The translations under genes and the position numbers were made by a program. The notes under the pieces were generated by a model that saw nothing but the letters and a program-made list of their open reading frames with translations, was not told where the DNA came from and did no database searches. DNA of 64,000 nt from Paenibacillus antri (GTDB lineage Bacteria > Bacillota > Bacilli > Paenibacillales > YIM-B00363), in assembly GCF_005765165.1 (NCBI RefSeq), contig NZ_VCIW01000007.1, forward strand, positions 124,001 to 188,000. The letters run 5' to 3'. Within the stretch, counting starts at the first letter, position 1. The number at the start of each line of letters is the position of its first letter. Below, piece after piece: positions 51,001-58,916 of the stretch.

Positions 51001-51852
51001 TCAGGTGTCGACGGCATGCTCTTTACGCCATTTGCCCGGGGAAACGCCGAAATAGCGTGTGAACGCATGCGTGAACGCGTAAGGATCCGAATATCCCAAG
51101 GAGTGAGAAATGACGCTGACCGTATACGACGTGTTTCGCAGCAGGTCGAGCGACTTTGCCATTTTCAAATTTTCGAGGTATTTTTTGGGGGACATCCCGA
51201 CGTGCTCGGTAAATATTTTCGAAAAGTAAGCCCGGTGCAGCGTTGCGCTCGCGGCCGCGTCCTTGACGGTGATTCCCTCGGCATAGTGGGCGTCCATAAA
51301 CTTGAGGCTGCCTGCGATCCGCTGCGGAATCGGTTTGTTCGCAGGCCGCGAATCGTCGGGCATCATGTGGCTGAAGATGCCGTATAAGGACGATTGGAGC
51401 CGGAGTCGGCCCTTCGGCCCGTCGGAGGCGGGATGGAATAGGTTTTTAATCGTAAGCAGAAGTTCTTTGGTCGCAACCTGCTTCAAATAGGAGGTCGACT
51501 CCCGAAAGCCGATTCGGGTCAGCATCGCCTCGGAGAGCGGCCCGTGGAACGAAATCCAGTACATGGATAACGGCTTTTCGCTAGGCACATACCGGTACTG
51601 GTACACCACCCCCGGAAACATGCAGAAGGAGTCCCCGGGGAATAACACGATGCGGTTCGTTCCGTAGTTTACCTCTACCTTGCCTTCGATGACGAAATGG
51701 ATGCTGCAATGCTCCAATGCGCGCGGTTTGGTCGAATAATTCGGTTTAGCGATGTTGCGGCCGACGCCGATCGGCCAAATTCCGAAATCTCGTGCGAAAT
51801 CGTCGGGGGTAAAATACCGGGTTTCGATAAACTCGAGAGCAGACTCTTGCAC
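51001..51852 (-). CDS. AraC-family transcriptional regulator with cupin-like N-terminus
   Basis: The 283-residue protein has an AraC-ligand-binding-like half (residues 1-150: VFPGDSFCMFPGVVYQYR) and a C-terminal double helix-turn-helix (about 185-280: VKDAAASATLHRAYFSKIF, then SHSLGYSDPYAFTHAF). It starts at GTG 51852 with GGAGGGA upstream. It sits inside a four-gene minus-strand unit (unknown protein, this regulator, two flavoenzymes), so it probably controls that unit in response to a sugar. Confidence 0.88.
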   Translation of the reverse strand: MQESALEFIETRYFTPDDFARDFGIWPIGVGRNIAKPNYSTKPRALEHCSIHFVIEGKVEVNYGTNRIVLFPGDSFCMFPGVVYQYRYVPSEKPLSMYWISFHGPLSEAMLTRIGFRESTSYLKQVATKELLLTIKNLFHPASDGPKGRLRLQSSLYGIFSHMMPDDSRPANKPIPQRIAGSLKFMDAHYAEGITVKDAAASATLHRAYFSKIFTEHVGMSPKKYLENLKMAKSLDLLRNTSYTVSVISHSLGYSDPYAFTHAFTRYFGVSPGKWRKEHAVDT

Positions 51853-51897
51853 GAGGATCCCTCCGCGCTCATGAGTATTGGGAACGCACTCCTTAAT

Positions 51898-53550
51898 TTA
51901 AAGATGGTATGCGCGAAAATCGATAGGACTTCCGTTCAACGCAGGCAGGTTCGATGTTCGTCCATCCGTCTTCAGCGACAGAAGGTCGCCGGAGAGCGAA
52001 CGGTATTCGATACCGCAGAGGCCGTCCGGCAAGGGATTCCAAAGCGGCGCTCGCTCCTCTAAGATCGATCCGAACGCGTCCAAATCGGAGATCCCCATCC
52101 GATTCGCTTCCCTGTCGTCGAGAGCCTCGACGACAACGCCGGCAGGCAAGCCCCAATGCGTTACTTCGTAACGATCGGACGCTTCCGTCAGTCGATACCC
52201 GGAAGAAGACAAGAACACGGCAAAATACACGCCTTGCGCATATCCGTACAAAGCAGTAGGCCGTTGAATCCATTGTCCTTTCGGAAGCACGCCATGAAGG
52301 ACATTGCGTTGTTCGATTTCGGCTTCGCCGGCATAATAAGCGACGACGGCGCTTCGGTGAAAGAGCATGCCCCCGCTATCGTGTTGGTGACGCGGGTCGC
52401 CGGGTTGATAACCTTCGCCCGGTCGAAAGAAATATAAACGATTGACGGACGGGCCGTCGGTTAGAGGCAGCGTCGCTTCCCATCGATGCTGTTCGTTATC
52501 GAACTCCTTGACGCGCTCCCACATGCCGCCGACGGCATAACGTTCTGTAATATATGCGTAATTGTGGAGCACCTCCGCCCCCTGCGGCTCGATCGGATAG
52601 ACGGCGCGCCGCACTTCCCTCGGTTCCGCCCTTTGGACGGCCTTCCGCACTACGTACTCCGGGGCCTCATAATAGAGCAATCCCGCATATTCGACGCGAG
52701 GCAACGAGGGCGGGAGAGGAAAGTCGCCGAACTGGACATAGTCGAAGCCGACATTGCCGTCTCTCGGAAGGTCGTGCGCCAAGCCGCGGGAATGCGCGCC
52801 GACCCATGCGCCCGGCAAATAATACGAAGCTCTAATGTCCCACAATCCATCGAGGATCCGTCGCAGCGGCTCGATCAGCGCTTCCTCCGTCGCGCACTCC
52901 AGCGCGCACGTGAACGCTTGAACCCAGTGCCAAAACCACGGCAAAGCGCCGTATTCGGGCATCCCTTGCTCGGACAGCCGCTTCAGCGTGAGGCGCAGAC
53001 TTTCTTTCCCTTCCTGCAGCAGAGCCTCGTCCTGAAAATGAGTCCCGTATATCAGCTTGGCAGCCGTATATTTGGCTTCGTGATGATGGTAGCGGCGTAA
53101 TGGAACTCGGTAATACCCGCTGCGGTACAGATGTAGACTCGCATCTTCGAAAGCCGCTTTCAAGCCCTCGGACATCCGAGAGGAGTATTTCCGGTAAAAC
53201 CATACCGCAAGAATCCCCATAAGCTCCGCCGGGAGTACGTTCGGCTTCGCCGCCTTCGGGTCGGGATGCAAACCGAGCGGCCAGTGCCCGTACGTCGCCC
53301 GGTTCGAATCTTTGTCTTGCAGCGACAGCGCGTTCATCAGCACCGATTCGGCTTTCCGCATCGCTTCTTGTCTGTCGAAGCCGATCTCCGCCGTTTCGTC
53401 GACGGAAGCCGCGAATAGATAGGAAGCGAAATAGAAATTGTTTCGAATATCGTCGTGAAACCACAACCCGCTGTCCAGCAGCGAGCGATCGTACGCTTGC
53501 CGCGCAATCAAATCGATGATCCGCCGCCGCCGCTCTTGAGCCGTTGACAT
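51898..53550 (-). CDS. unrecognised 550-residue protein, helical N-half and beta-rich C-half
   Basis: No family is recognised with confidence. Residues 1 to about 290 are strongly helical and look like an alpha/alpha barrel, with conserved-looking clusters RRYHHHEAKYTAAK, EYGALPWFWHWVQAF and GAWVGAHSRGLAHDLPRDG. Residues about 300-550 are beta-rich, with runs such as HQHDSGGMLFHRSAVV and KGQWIQRPTALYGY. A helical toroid followed by a beta-sandwich is the layout of several polysaccharide lyases and of GH-like enzymes, and the His clusters could be catalytic. There is no signal peptide. The start has GGAAAAGGAG upstream. It heads the unit with the AraC and FAD genes. A new lyase or hydrolase is possible, but this is not proven. 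Confidence 0.7.
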   Translation of the reverse strand: MSTAQERRRRIIDLIARQAYDRSLLDSGLWFHDDIRNNFYFASYLFAASVDETAEIGFDRQEAMRKAESVLMNALSLQDKDSNRATYGHWPLGLHPDPKAAKPNVLPAELMGILAVWFYRKYSSRMSEGLKAAFEDASLHLYRSGYYRVPLRRYHHHEAKYTAAKLIYGTHFQDEALLQEGKESLRLTLKRLSEQGMPEYGALPWFWHWVQAFTCALECATEEALIEPLRRILDGLWDIRASYYLPGAWVGAHSRGLAHDLPRDGNVGFDYVQFGDFPLPPSLPRVEYAGLLYYEAPEYVVRKAVQRAEPREVRRAVYPIEPQGAEVLHNYAYITERYAVGGMWERVKEFDNEQHRWEATLPLTDGPSVNRLYFFRPGEGYQPGDPRHQHDSGGMLFHRSAVVAYYAGEAEIEQRNVLHGVLPKGQWIQRPTALYGYAQGVYFAVFLSSSGYRLTEASDRYEVTHWGLPAGVVVEALDDREANRMGISDLDAFGSILEERAPLWNPLPDGLCGIEYRSLSGDLLSLKTDGRTSNLPALNGSPIDFRAYHL

Positions 53551-53632
53551 GACCGTTTTGCTCCTTTTCCCTGTGCGTTCATTAATGTATCGTTTCTATA
53601 CTGTAGCATGAAGGATAAAGCGCAAGCGAACG

Positions 53633-53700
53633 AAAAAGTCAAAATAATTGCATATTGATCAAAATACCGTTACGGTCGTAACGGTATTTTTTTTTACAAT
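53633..53700 (+). promoter_or_regulatory. candidate response-regulator promoter of importer 4 permeases
   Basis: AAAAAGTCAAAATAATTGCA (53633-53652) matches AAAAAGTAAAAATAGTTGTA (55511-55530) at 17 of 20 positions. Both lie 62-63 bases before a -10 box TACAAT (53695-53700 and 55574-55579). Within the first site TCAAAATA is repeated at 53639 and 53659, 20 bases apart, as expected for an AraC-type regulator. The 58917 response regulator is the natural candidate. Confidence 0.6.
53661..53690. promoter_or_regulatory. 14-bp perfect inverted repeat between divergent genes
   Basis: AAAATACCGTTACG (53661-53674) and CGTAACGGTATTTT (53677-53690) are perfect inverted arms around two bases, followed by five T. 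It lies just upstream of the -10 TACAAT. It could be a repressor operator, or a transcription-stop hairpin for leftward or rightward read-through. Confidence 0.6.
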
Positions 53701-53736
53701 GTAGACACTGACATAGAACATAGACGAGGTGGTAAT

Positions 53737-54675
53737 ATGCATTCCGTTACGGAGGTGCAGACGAATGTATCGCGGAAGAGGAAGCGGCGCGGCGGCCGAA
53801 TGCAGCGGATGGAGTCGCTCGCCGGTTTCCTGTTCGTAAGCCCGATGCTTCTCGGGGTGACCGTGATGGTGCTGCTGCCGATTGTGGCGGCGCTTTATCT
53901 TAGCTTCACGGAGTGGAGCATGATCACGGGCATCGAAGGCATCAAGTGGATCGGAACGGAAAATTTCGATAAGCTGTTTCACGATACGAAGTTTCTGAAA
54001 GGATTGCGGAATAATGCCATCTTCCTTCTCACCGTTCCGGTATACTTGGCTATCTCGCTGATCCTTGCCGTGCTGATTAATAAGTTTGTATATATGAAGG
54101 GTTTCTTTAAAGTCATCTACTTCTTGCCGTATATTTCGAGCGTCGTCGCGGTGGCGACGGTATGGCGCGTGCTGTTCCATCCGTCGATGGGGCCGGTGAA
54201 CCAGTTTCTAATGTCCGTCGGCATCGACAATCCGCCCAAATGGATCGCCGACCCGCAATATGCGCTCGTCTCCGTAATGATGATTTCGGTGTGGATCTCG
54301 ATCGGCTACAACATGATCGTATATATGGCCGGACTGCAATCGATTCCTCGAGATTTGTACGAGGCCGCCGATATCGACGGCGCGAACGGCTTCGTACGCT
54401 TCTTCCGAATTACGCTGCCGATGCTGTCGCCTACGACCTTCTTTCTGCTCATTACCGGAATCATCTACACGTTCAAGGTGTTCGACATCATCGCGGTACT
54501 GACGGCTGGCGGACCGGCGGGGTCTACGAACGTCATCGTCTATTACTTGTACGAAACCGCGTTCATCAATTTGAAAATCGGGTACGCCTCTTCGCAAGCG
54601 ATCTTCCTGTTCCTGTGCGTGCTCGTCATCACGTTCGTACAGTGGGTCGGACAGAAAAAGTGGGTGAACTACTGA
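53737..54675 (+). CDS. sugar ABC permease, MalF/UgpA type
   Basis: The 312-residue permease has a basic N-terminal leader (SRKRKRRGGR), six membrane segments and the coupling loop YEAADIDGANGFVR. The stop overlaps the start of the next permease by one base (TGATG). It belongs to the fourth importer and lies ahead of a kinase, regulator and lyase set. Two candidate regulatory elements lie in its upstream gap. No ATPase is present. Confidence 0.92.
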   Translation: MHSVTEVQTNVSRKRKRRGGRMQRMESLAGFLFVSPMLLGVTVMVLLPIVAALYLSFTEWSMITGIEGIKWIGTENFDKLFHDTKFLKGLRNNAIFLLTVPVYLAISLILAVLINKFVYMKGFFKVIYFLPYISSVVAVATVWRVLFHPSMGPVNQFLMSVGIDNPPKWIADPQYALVSVMMISVWISIGYNMIVYMAGLQSIPRDLYEAADIDGANGFVRFFRITLPMLSPTTFFLLITGIIYTFKVFDIIAVLTAGGPAGSTNVIVYYLYETAFINLKIGYASSQAIFLFLCVLVITFVQWVGQKKWVNY

Positions 54676-55508
54676 TGAACCTTGCATTAGATCTTAAAAA
54701 GCTGCTCGTCACCGTCGTCTTGGCGTTCGTCGGCATCTTGTTCGTGCTTCCGTTCGCTTGGATGTTATCCGCCTCCTTCAAGCTGGAAGGAGAGGTGTTC
54801 ACCTATCCGATCCAATGGATTCCGAAAGAGTGGATCGGCTTCTCGAACTATAAGGAAGTGTGGTTCGGGGACCACCCGTTCTGGAAATATTATCTCAACA
54901 GCATCTTTGTCACCGTGGTGACGACCGTCGTATCTTGTACGGTATCCGCGATGGCGGCGTACGGCTTCTCGAAGGTGCACTTCCCGGCGGGGAAATGGTT
55001 GTTCTTCATCGTCCTGGCCACGTTCATGGTGCCGCAGGAAGGCATTCTTGTGCCGCAGTTCATTCTGTTCCGGATGATCGGGTTGTTCGACAACCATTGG
55101 GGCTTAATTTTACTAGGAAGCTTCAGCGTACTGGGCACGTTCATGCTGAGACAATTTTTCATGGGCGTGCACAACGAATTCATCGAATCGGCCAAGATCG
55201 ACGGCGCCGGACATCTTCGCATCTTCGCGCAGATCGCTTTCCCGCTGGTGAAACCGGCGATCGCCACGTATGCGATTCTTCGCTTCATCTGGACGTGGAA
55301 CGACTACAAATATCCGTTGATTTTTCTCCGAACGGACGCGCTGTTCACGATTCAATTGGCGATGCAGAAGTTCACGTCGATCAACGGCGAGTTTTATTCC
55401 TTGATCATGGCGGCGGCCGTCTCCGCGATCCTGCCGCTGCTGCTCATGTTCGTGATCGGACAAAAGCGAGTGATCGACGGAATCGCGATGGGCGGAGTGA
55501 AGGGATAA
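54675..55508 (+). CDS. sugar ABC permease, MalG/UgpE type
   Basis: The 277-residue permease starts at ATG 54675, overlapping the previous stop by one base. The frame is open upstream into the previous gene, but that extension has no permease character. It has six membrane segments and the coupling loop IESAKIDGAGHLR, and ends in IAMGGVKG. It is a co-translated partner of 53737. Confidence 0.92.
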   Translation: MNLALDLKKLLVTVVLAFVGILFVLPFAWMLSASFKLEGEVFTYPIQWIPKEWIGFSNYKEVWFGDHPFWKYYLNSIFVTVVTTVVSCTVSAMAAYGFSKVHFPAGKWLFFIVLATFMVPQEGILVPQFILFRMIGLFDNHWGLILLGSFSVLGTFMLRQFFMGVHNEFIESAKIDGAGHLRIFAQIAFPLVKPAIATYAILRFIWTWNDYKYPLIFLRTDALFTIQLAMQKFTSINGEFYSLIMAAAVSAILPLLLMFVIGQKRVIDGIAMGGVKG

Positions 55509-55510
55509 GA

Positions 55511-55579
55511 AAAAAGTAAAAATAGTTGTAAGAATAGTCAATTTAAGAGCATGGTTCCATCGCCTTACATTGATACAAT
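55511..55579 (+). promoter_or_regulatory. candidate response-regulator promoter of the binding-protein gene
   Basis: The motif at 55511-55530 (17 of 20 bases as at 53633) is followed by -10 TACAAT at 55574-55579 at nearly the same distance. A tandem GTAAAAATAGTT/GTAAGAATAGTC repeat (55516-55539) lies within. A separate promoter here would give more binding protein than permease. Confidence 0.6.
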
Positions 55580-55595
55580 CATCACGGAAAGCAAA

Positions 55596-55609
55596 ATAAA
55601 ACGGTTACA
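55596..55609 (+). promoter_or_regulatory. possible CcpA cre site downstream of the -10 box
   Basis: ATAAAACGGTTACA fits the cre consensus at 12 of 14 positions (the first two differ) and lies 17 bases beyond the TACAAT box, a common roadblock position. Confidence 0.35.
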
Positions 55610-55622
55610 CGGAGGGTCATAC

Positions 55623-57029
55623 ATGAAAAGGAATTTTGGAAAAAGCATGTTCGCGACCGGTCTTATTCTTAGCTTATTAGCAGGCTGCTCCAGCGGCGGC
55701 GGTACGACGCCGGCGCCGGAGACGGGCGGGAGCTCGGCGCCTGCCGGCGAACAGCCCGCGGCGGAAGCGCCTGCGGCCGAACCGGTGACGATCAAATTCC
55801 ACACGCACGGTACGGAAGCGCAGTACAACTGGGAAGCGACGCTCGTCGCTTTCGAAGAAGCGTATCCGAACATCAAGGTGGAGCTCGTTACCCTGAGCGA
55901 GAAGGGCGATACGAACGAAGCGACGCAGAAGCTCGACTTGGCGGCCGCTTCCGGCGAGCAACTGGACGTTCTCATGTTCAGCGACCCGGCCTCCTATGCG
56001 CAGCGCGTAGGCCTCGGCATGGTTGCGCCGATCAACGCCTTCATCGAAGAAGAAGGCTTCAAGGTGTCGGAAGAGTACAAGGTCGACACGCTGATGCAAG
56101 GTCAATACTACGCATTGCCGGGCAAGTTCAACCCATGGTACGTGATGCTTAATAAAGATCATCTGGATGCGGCGGGGCTTGCCGTGCCGACGGATTGGAC
56201 GTGGGACCAGTTCGCGGAGTACGCGAAGACGCTCACGACGGGCGAAGGCGCGACGAAGCGGTACGGCACGTACTTCCACGGACCGCAGAACGGCGGTTGG
56301 ATGGAGTTCTTGCGCCTCTCGCTCGCGAACAAAGTGGAAGATACCGATTTCCTCAAGGCGGACGGCTCGTCGAACTTAGACGATCCGATGTTCAAGCGGA
56401 CGCTGGAGCTGCGCCTGAAGATGGAGCGGGAAGACGGATCGTCCACGCCGTATGCGGATATGCTGTCGCAGAAGCTGCATTACCGGACGCAGTTCTTCAA
56501 CCAATCGGCCAGCATGGTGCTGATCGGAAGCTGGATGAACAGCGAGCTCGGCGGCACGGAGCAAAACCCGCTCAACTTCAACGTCGCGATCGCCCCTTAT
56601 CCGAAAAACAGCGACGCCGACGCGATCGGATATACGCCGGTGACGACGGACTTCATGGCCGTAGCGGAGAAGTCGCAGCATAAGAAAGAAGCGTACCAAT
56701 TCATCCGTTGGTATACGACGGAAGGTCTTGCGAAGTACGGACGCAACATTCCTTCTTGGAGCAAGGTGTCGGACGCGGATCTCGAGAAGATCGTCGATTC
56801 GATCCTCAGCGGAACGCAGAAGCCGGAGAACGTCGACAAAGCGTCGCTCATCAACGCGTTGGCGAATTCCAAGTCGGGCAAAATCATTCCTCCGGTCACG
56901 TACCAAGCGGAAGTATATAAGGCGCTCAACGAGCAATACGAGCTGTTGATTCTCGGTTCTCAAGACCTGGATACGACGCTTGCCAATATGAAAACAGCCG
57001 TGCAAGAAATTATCGACAACAACAAATAG
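55623..57029 (+). CDS. sugar ABC importer, substrate-binding lipoprotein
   Basis: The 468-residue protein has a lipoprotein signal (LLAGC, Cys22), a Pro/Ala/Gly/Glu linker and a family-1 binding-protein body. The start at 55623 follows GGAGGG and gives a proper signal peptide; the longer frame from 55551 would not. It follows the two permeases after 114 bases with its own putative promoter. The enzymes downstream suggest a uronate-containing oligosaccharide as ligand. Confidence 0.9.
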   Translation: MKRNFGKSMFATGLILSLLAGCSSGGGTTPAPETGGSSAPAGEQPAAEAPAAEPVTIKFHTHGTEAQYNWEATLVAFEEAYPNIKVELVTLSEKGDTNEATQKLDLAAASGEQLDVLMFSDPASYAQRVGLGMVAPINAFIEEEGFKVSEEYKVDTLMQGQYYALPGKFNPWYVMLNKDHLDAAGLAVPTDWTWDQFAEYAKTLTTGEGATKRYGTYFHGPQNGGWMEFLRLSLANKVEDTDFLKADGSSNLDDPMFKRTLELRLKMEREDGSSTPYADMLSQKLHYRTQFFNQSASMVLIGSWMNSELGGTEQNPLNFNVAIAPYPKNSDADAIGYTPVTTDFMAVAEKSQHKKEAYQFIRWYTTEGLAKYGRNIPSWSKVSDADLEKIVDSILSGTQKPENVDKASLINALANSKSGKIIPPVTYQAEVYKALNEQYELLILGSQDLDTTLANMKTAVQEIIDNNK

Positions 57030-57047
57030 TAAGCGATATGATGGGGG

Positions 57048-57075
57048 AAAGAGGCGGCGGTATCGCGCCTCTTTT
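57048..57075 (+). terminator. hairpin between binding protein and sensor kinase
   Basis: AAAGAGGCG (57048-57056) and CGCCTCTTT (57066-57074) form a 9-bp stem with a GCGGTATCG loop and a final T. The T-tract is short, so read-through into the kinase gene is expected. Confidence 0.65.
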
Positions 57076-57104
57076 CGTCGTAAGAACAAGGGGAGGCGGG
57101 GCGA

Positions 57105-58901
57105 TTGGAGAAGGGAAAGCATTGGCTTCGGCCGTTTATCGGTTCGTTCCGGCATAAGCTGATCTTGACTTCGATCGCCTGCCTTCTGGTCCCCACGCTC
57201 ATCACGTTGTCCGTCTCGAACGTGTTGACGCGGGATGCCGTTCAGGAACAAGCGGAGAAGAACGCGCAAGAGCAGCTGAAGCTGATCGAAGGGTACCTGA
57301 CCGGATTGTTCGACAACATGCTGAATATCTCGAACTATATTATCGCGGATCCGGATATGAACGTGATCTTGAAGGAGCAGGCGGCCGGCAAGGAATATAC
57401 GGGGGACAATGCGGAGTACCGGGAATTCGCGGATCGCTACGAGATCACGAGCAAGATCGACAACATCTCCATCATCGGCGAAAGAACGTATGTGACGATC
57501 TTGCTGCCGAACGGCAGATTTTTCATCAATTATTTGCTCCACGAATACGACCCGCGGCTTTTATTCGAGGAGCCTTGGTTTCCGGACCTTGAGGGATTGA
57601 CCGGCATGGCGGCGCATTGGGTGGAAGCGGAACCTTCGCCTTATTTATATGAGAAAGCCGCAGGAAGACAACAAATCTCGGTCGCTAGAACGCTGAGGCG
57701 CCCGAACCAAAGGGTGTACGCTTACGTCGTCGTTACGGTGCCGGACAATCAGATCGAATCGATCTTCGAGCGCCTCGGCACGGGTCATGAGGTCATGCTC
57801 GTCGACGGGGAGAACCGGGTCATGTCGCATCTCGATGCCGGCCGGATCGGCGAACGGCTGACGTATTTGTCCGATGAACCCGAACGATCGTCCATCGTCG
57901 AGCTGGATGGAGAGCGATATCTGGTCGCTCAGCATGCCGCGGGGATTAAGGATTGGAAGCTCGTGCTTTTGACCCCATATAAGGATGCGGTGCATCAAAT
58001 CAATCACATTTTCCAAACCGTATTCGCATTTCAAGTGATCGCCTTCGCCGTGTTTTTAGTCGTGTTGGTATTGCTGATTCGCGCGTTCACGAAGCCGCTC
58101 GTCACTCTGGGCAAGCTCGCGTTGACAGTGGAACGAGGCAATCTCGAGATGCGCTCGCGGATGAAGGGGCGCGACGAAATCGGGCGTCTCGGCCGACAGT
58201 TCGATCAGATGTTGGACCGGATCAAGCAGATGATCGCGGAAATTACCGAAGAGCAATCGCGCAAGCGGAAGGCGGAGCTGAGGATGCTGCAGGCGCAAAT
58301 CAACCCGCACTTCTTGTTTAATGTGCTGAATTCGATCCGGATGAAGGTGCTGCGCAAGGGCGATAAGGAAAGCGCGGAGATGCTCTCCTCGCTGTCCAGG
58401 CTGCTGCGGATGACGATCGACCGCGACGAGGAGACGATCACCCTCCACGAAGAGGTCAGCACGGCGATCGATTACGTGAACCTGATGAACATGCGCCAGA
58501 AGGAAACCGTAACGCTGTCGGTTGCGATTTCGTCGGAGGCGATGCTGGCGCAAGTACCGCGCTTCTTCCTGCAGCCCGTCATCGAGAATGCGCTCATTCA
58601 CGGCTTCCAGCAGCGGTCCGGGACGATTCTCGTGTCGGCCGAGGTAGAGGGGAAGACGCTGCGGATCGCGATTCGGGACGACGGCACGGGTATGAGTCCG
58701 GCGGCGGTAACGCATTTGCGAAACCGGCTGAAGCGCGAAGCGGTTCCGACGGACGAGGGAGATCATCGTGTCGGGTTTTCCGGCATCGGACTGACCAACG
58801 TGAACGAGCGAATGCGCATCAGATTCGGAGACGCGTTCGTCATGCATATCGACAGCGAAGAGGGAAGCGGGACGACGGTGACGATGTTCGTTCCGCTCTA
58901 G
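57105..58901 (+). CDS. membrane sensor histidine kinase (YesM-like)
   Basis: The 598-residue kinase has a membrane helix at about 20-38 and an extracellular sensing region to about 295. A second helix (about 298-320), HAMP, a His_kinase domain with QINPHFLFN (His402) and a HATPase with DDGTGM and IGLTNV follow. The start is TTG 57105 with GGGGAGGCGG upstream. The response regulator gene begins 15 bases after its stop. The signal is probably the ligand of the adjacent binding protein. Confidence 0.92.
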   Translation: MEKGKHWLRPFIGSFRHKLILTSIACLLVPTLITLSVSNVLTRDAVQEQAEKNAQEQLKLIEGYLTGLFDNMLNISNYIIADPDMNVILKEQAAGKEYTGDNAEYREFADRYEITSKIDNISIIGERTYVTILLPNGRFFINYLLHEYDPRLLFEEPWFPDLEGLTGMAAHWVEAEPSPYLYEKAAGRQQISVARTLRRPNQRVYAYVVVTVPDNQIESIFERLGTGHEVMLVDGENRVMSHLDAGRIGERLTYLSDEPERSSIVELDGERYLVAQHAAGIKDWKLVLLTPYKDAVHQINHIFQTVFAFQVIAFAVFLVVLVLLIRAFTKPLVTLGKLALTVERGNLEMRSRMKGRDEIGRLGRQFDQMLDRIKQMIAEITEEQSRKRKAELRMLQAQINPHFLFNVLNSIRMKVLRKGDKESAEMLSSLSRLLRMTIDRDEETITLHEEVSTAIDYVNLMNMRQKETVTLSVAISSEAMLAQVPRFFLQPVIENALIHGFQQRSGTILVSAEVEGKTLRIAIRDDGTGMSPAAVTHLRNRLKREAVPTDEGDHRVGFSGIGLTNVNERMRIRFGDAFVMHIDSEEGSGTTVTMFVPL

Positions 58902-58916
58902 GAGGAGCGAGAAGGT

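Noticed and set aside
49919-51055. Plus-strand open frame opposite the long FAD gene
   Set aside because: The minus strand carries FAD motifs and a good start; the plus frame crosses into the AraC gene and lacks domain character.
54162-54674. Upstream in-frame extension of the second permease of importer 4
   Set aside because: It lies inside the first permease gene in another frame and is not permease-like; ATG 54675 gives the normal N-terminus.
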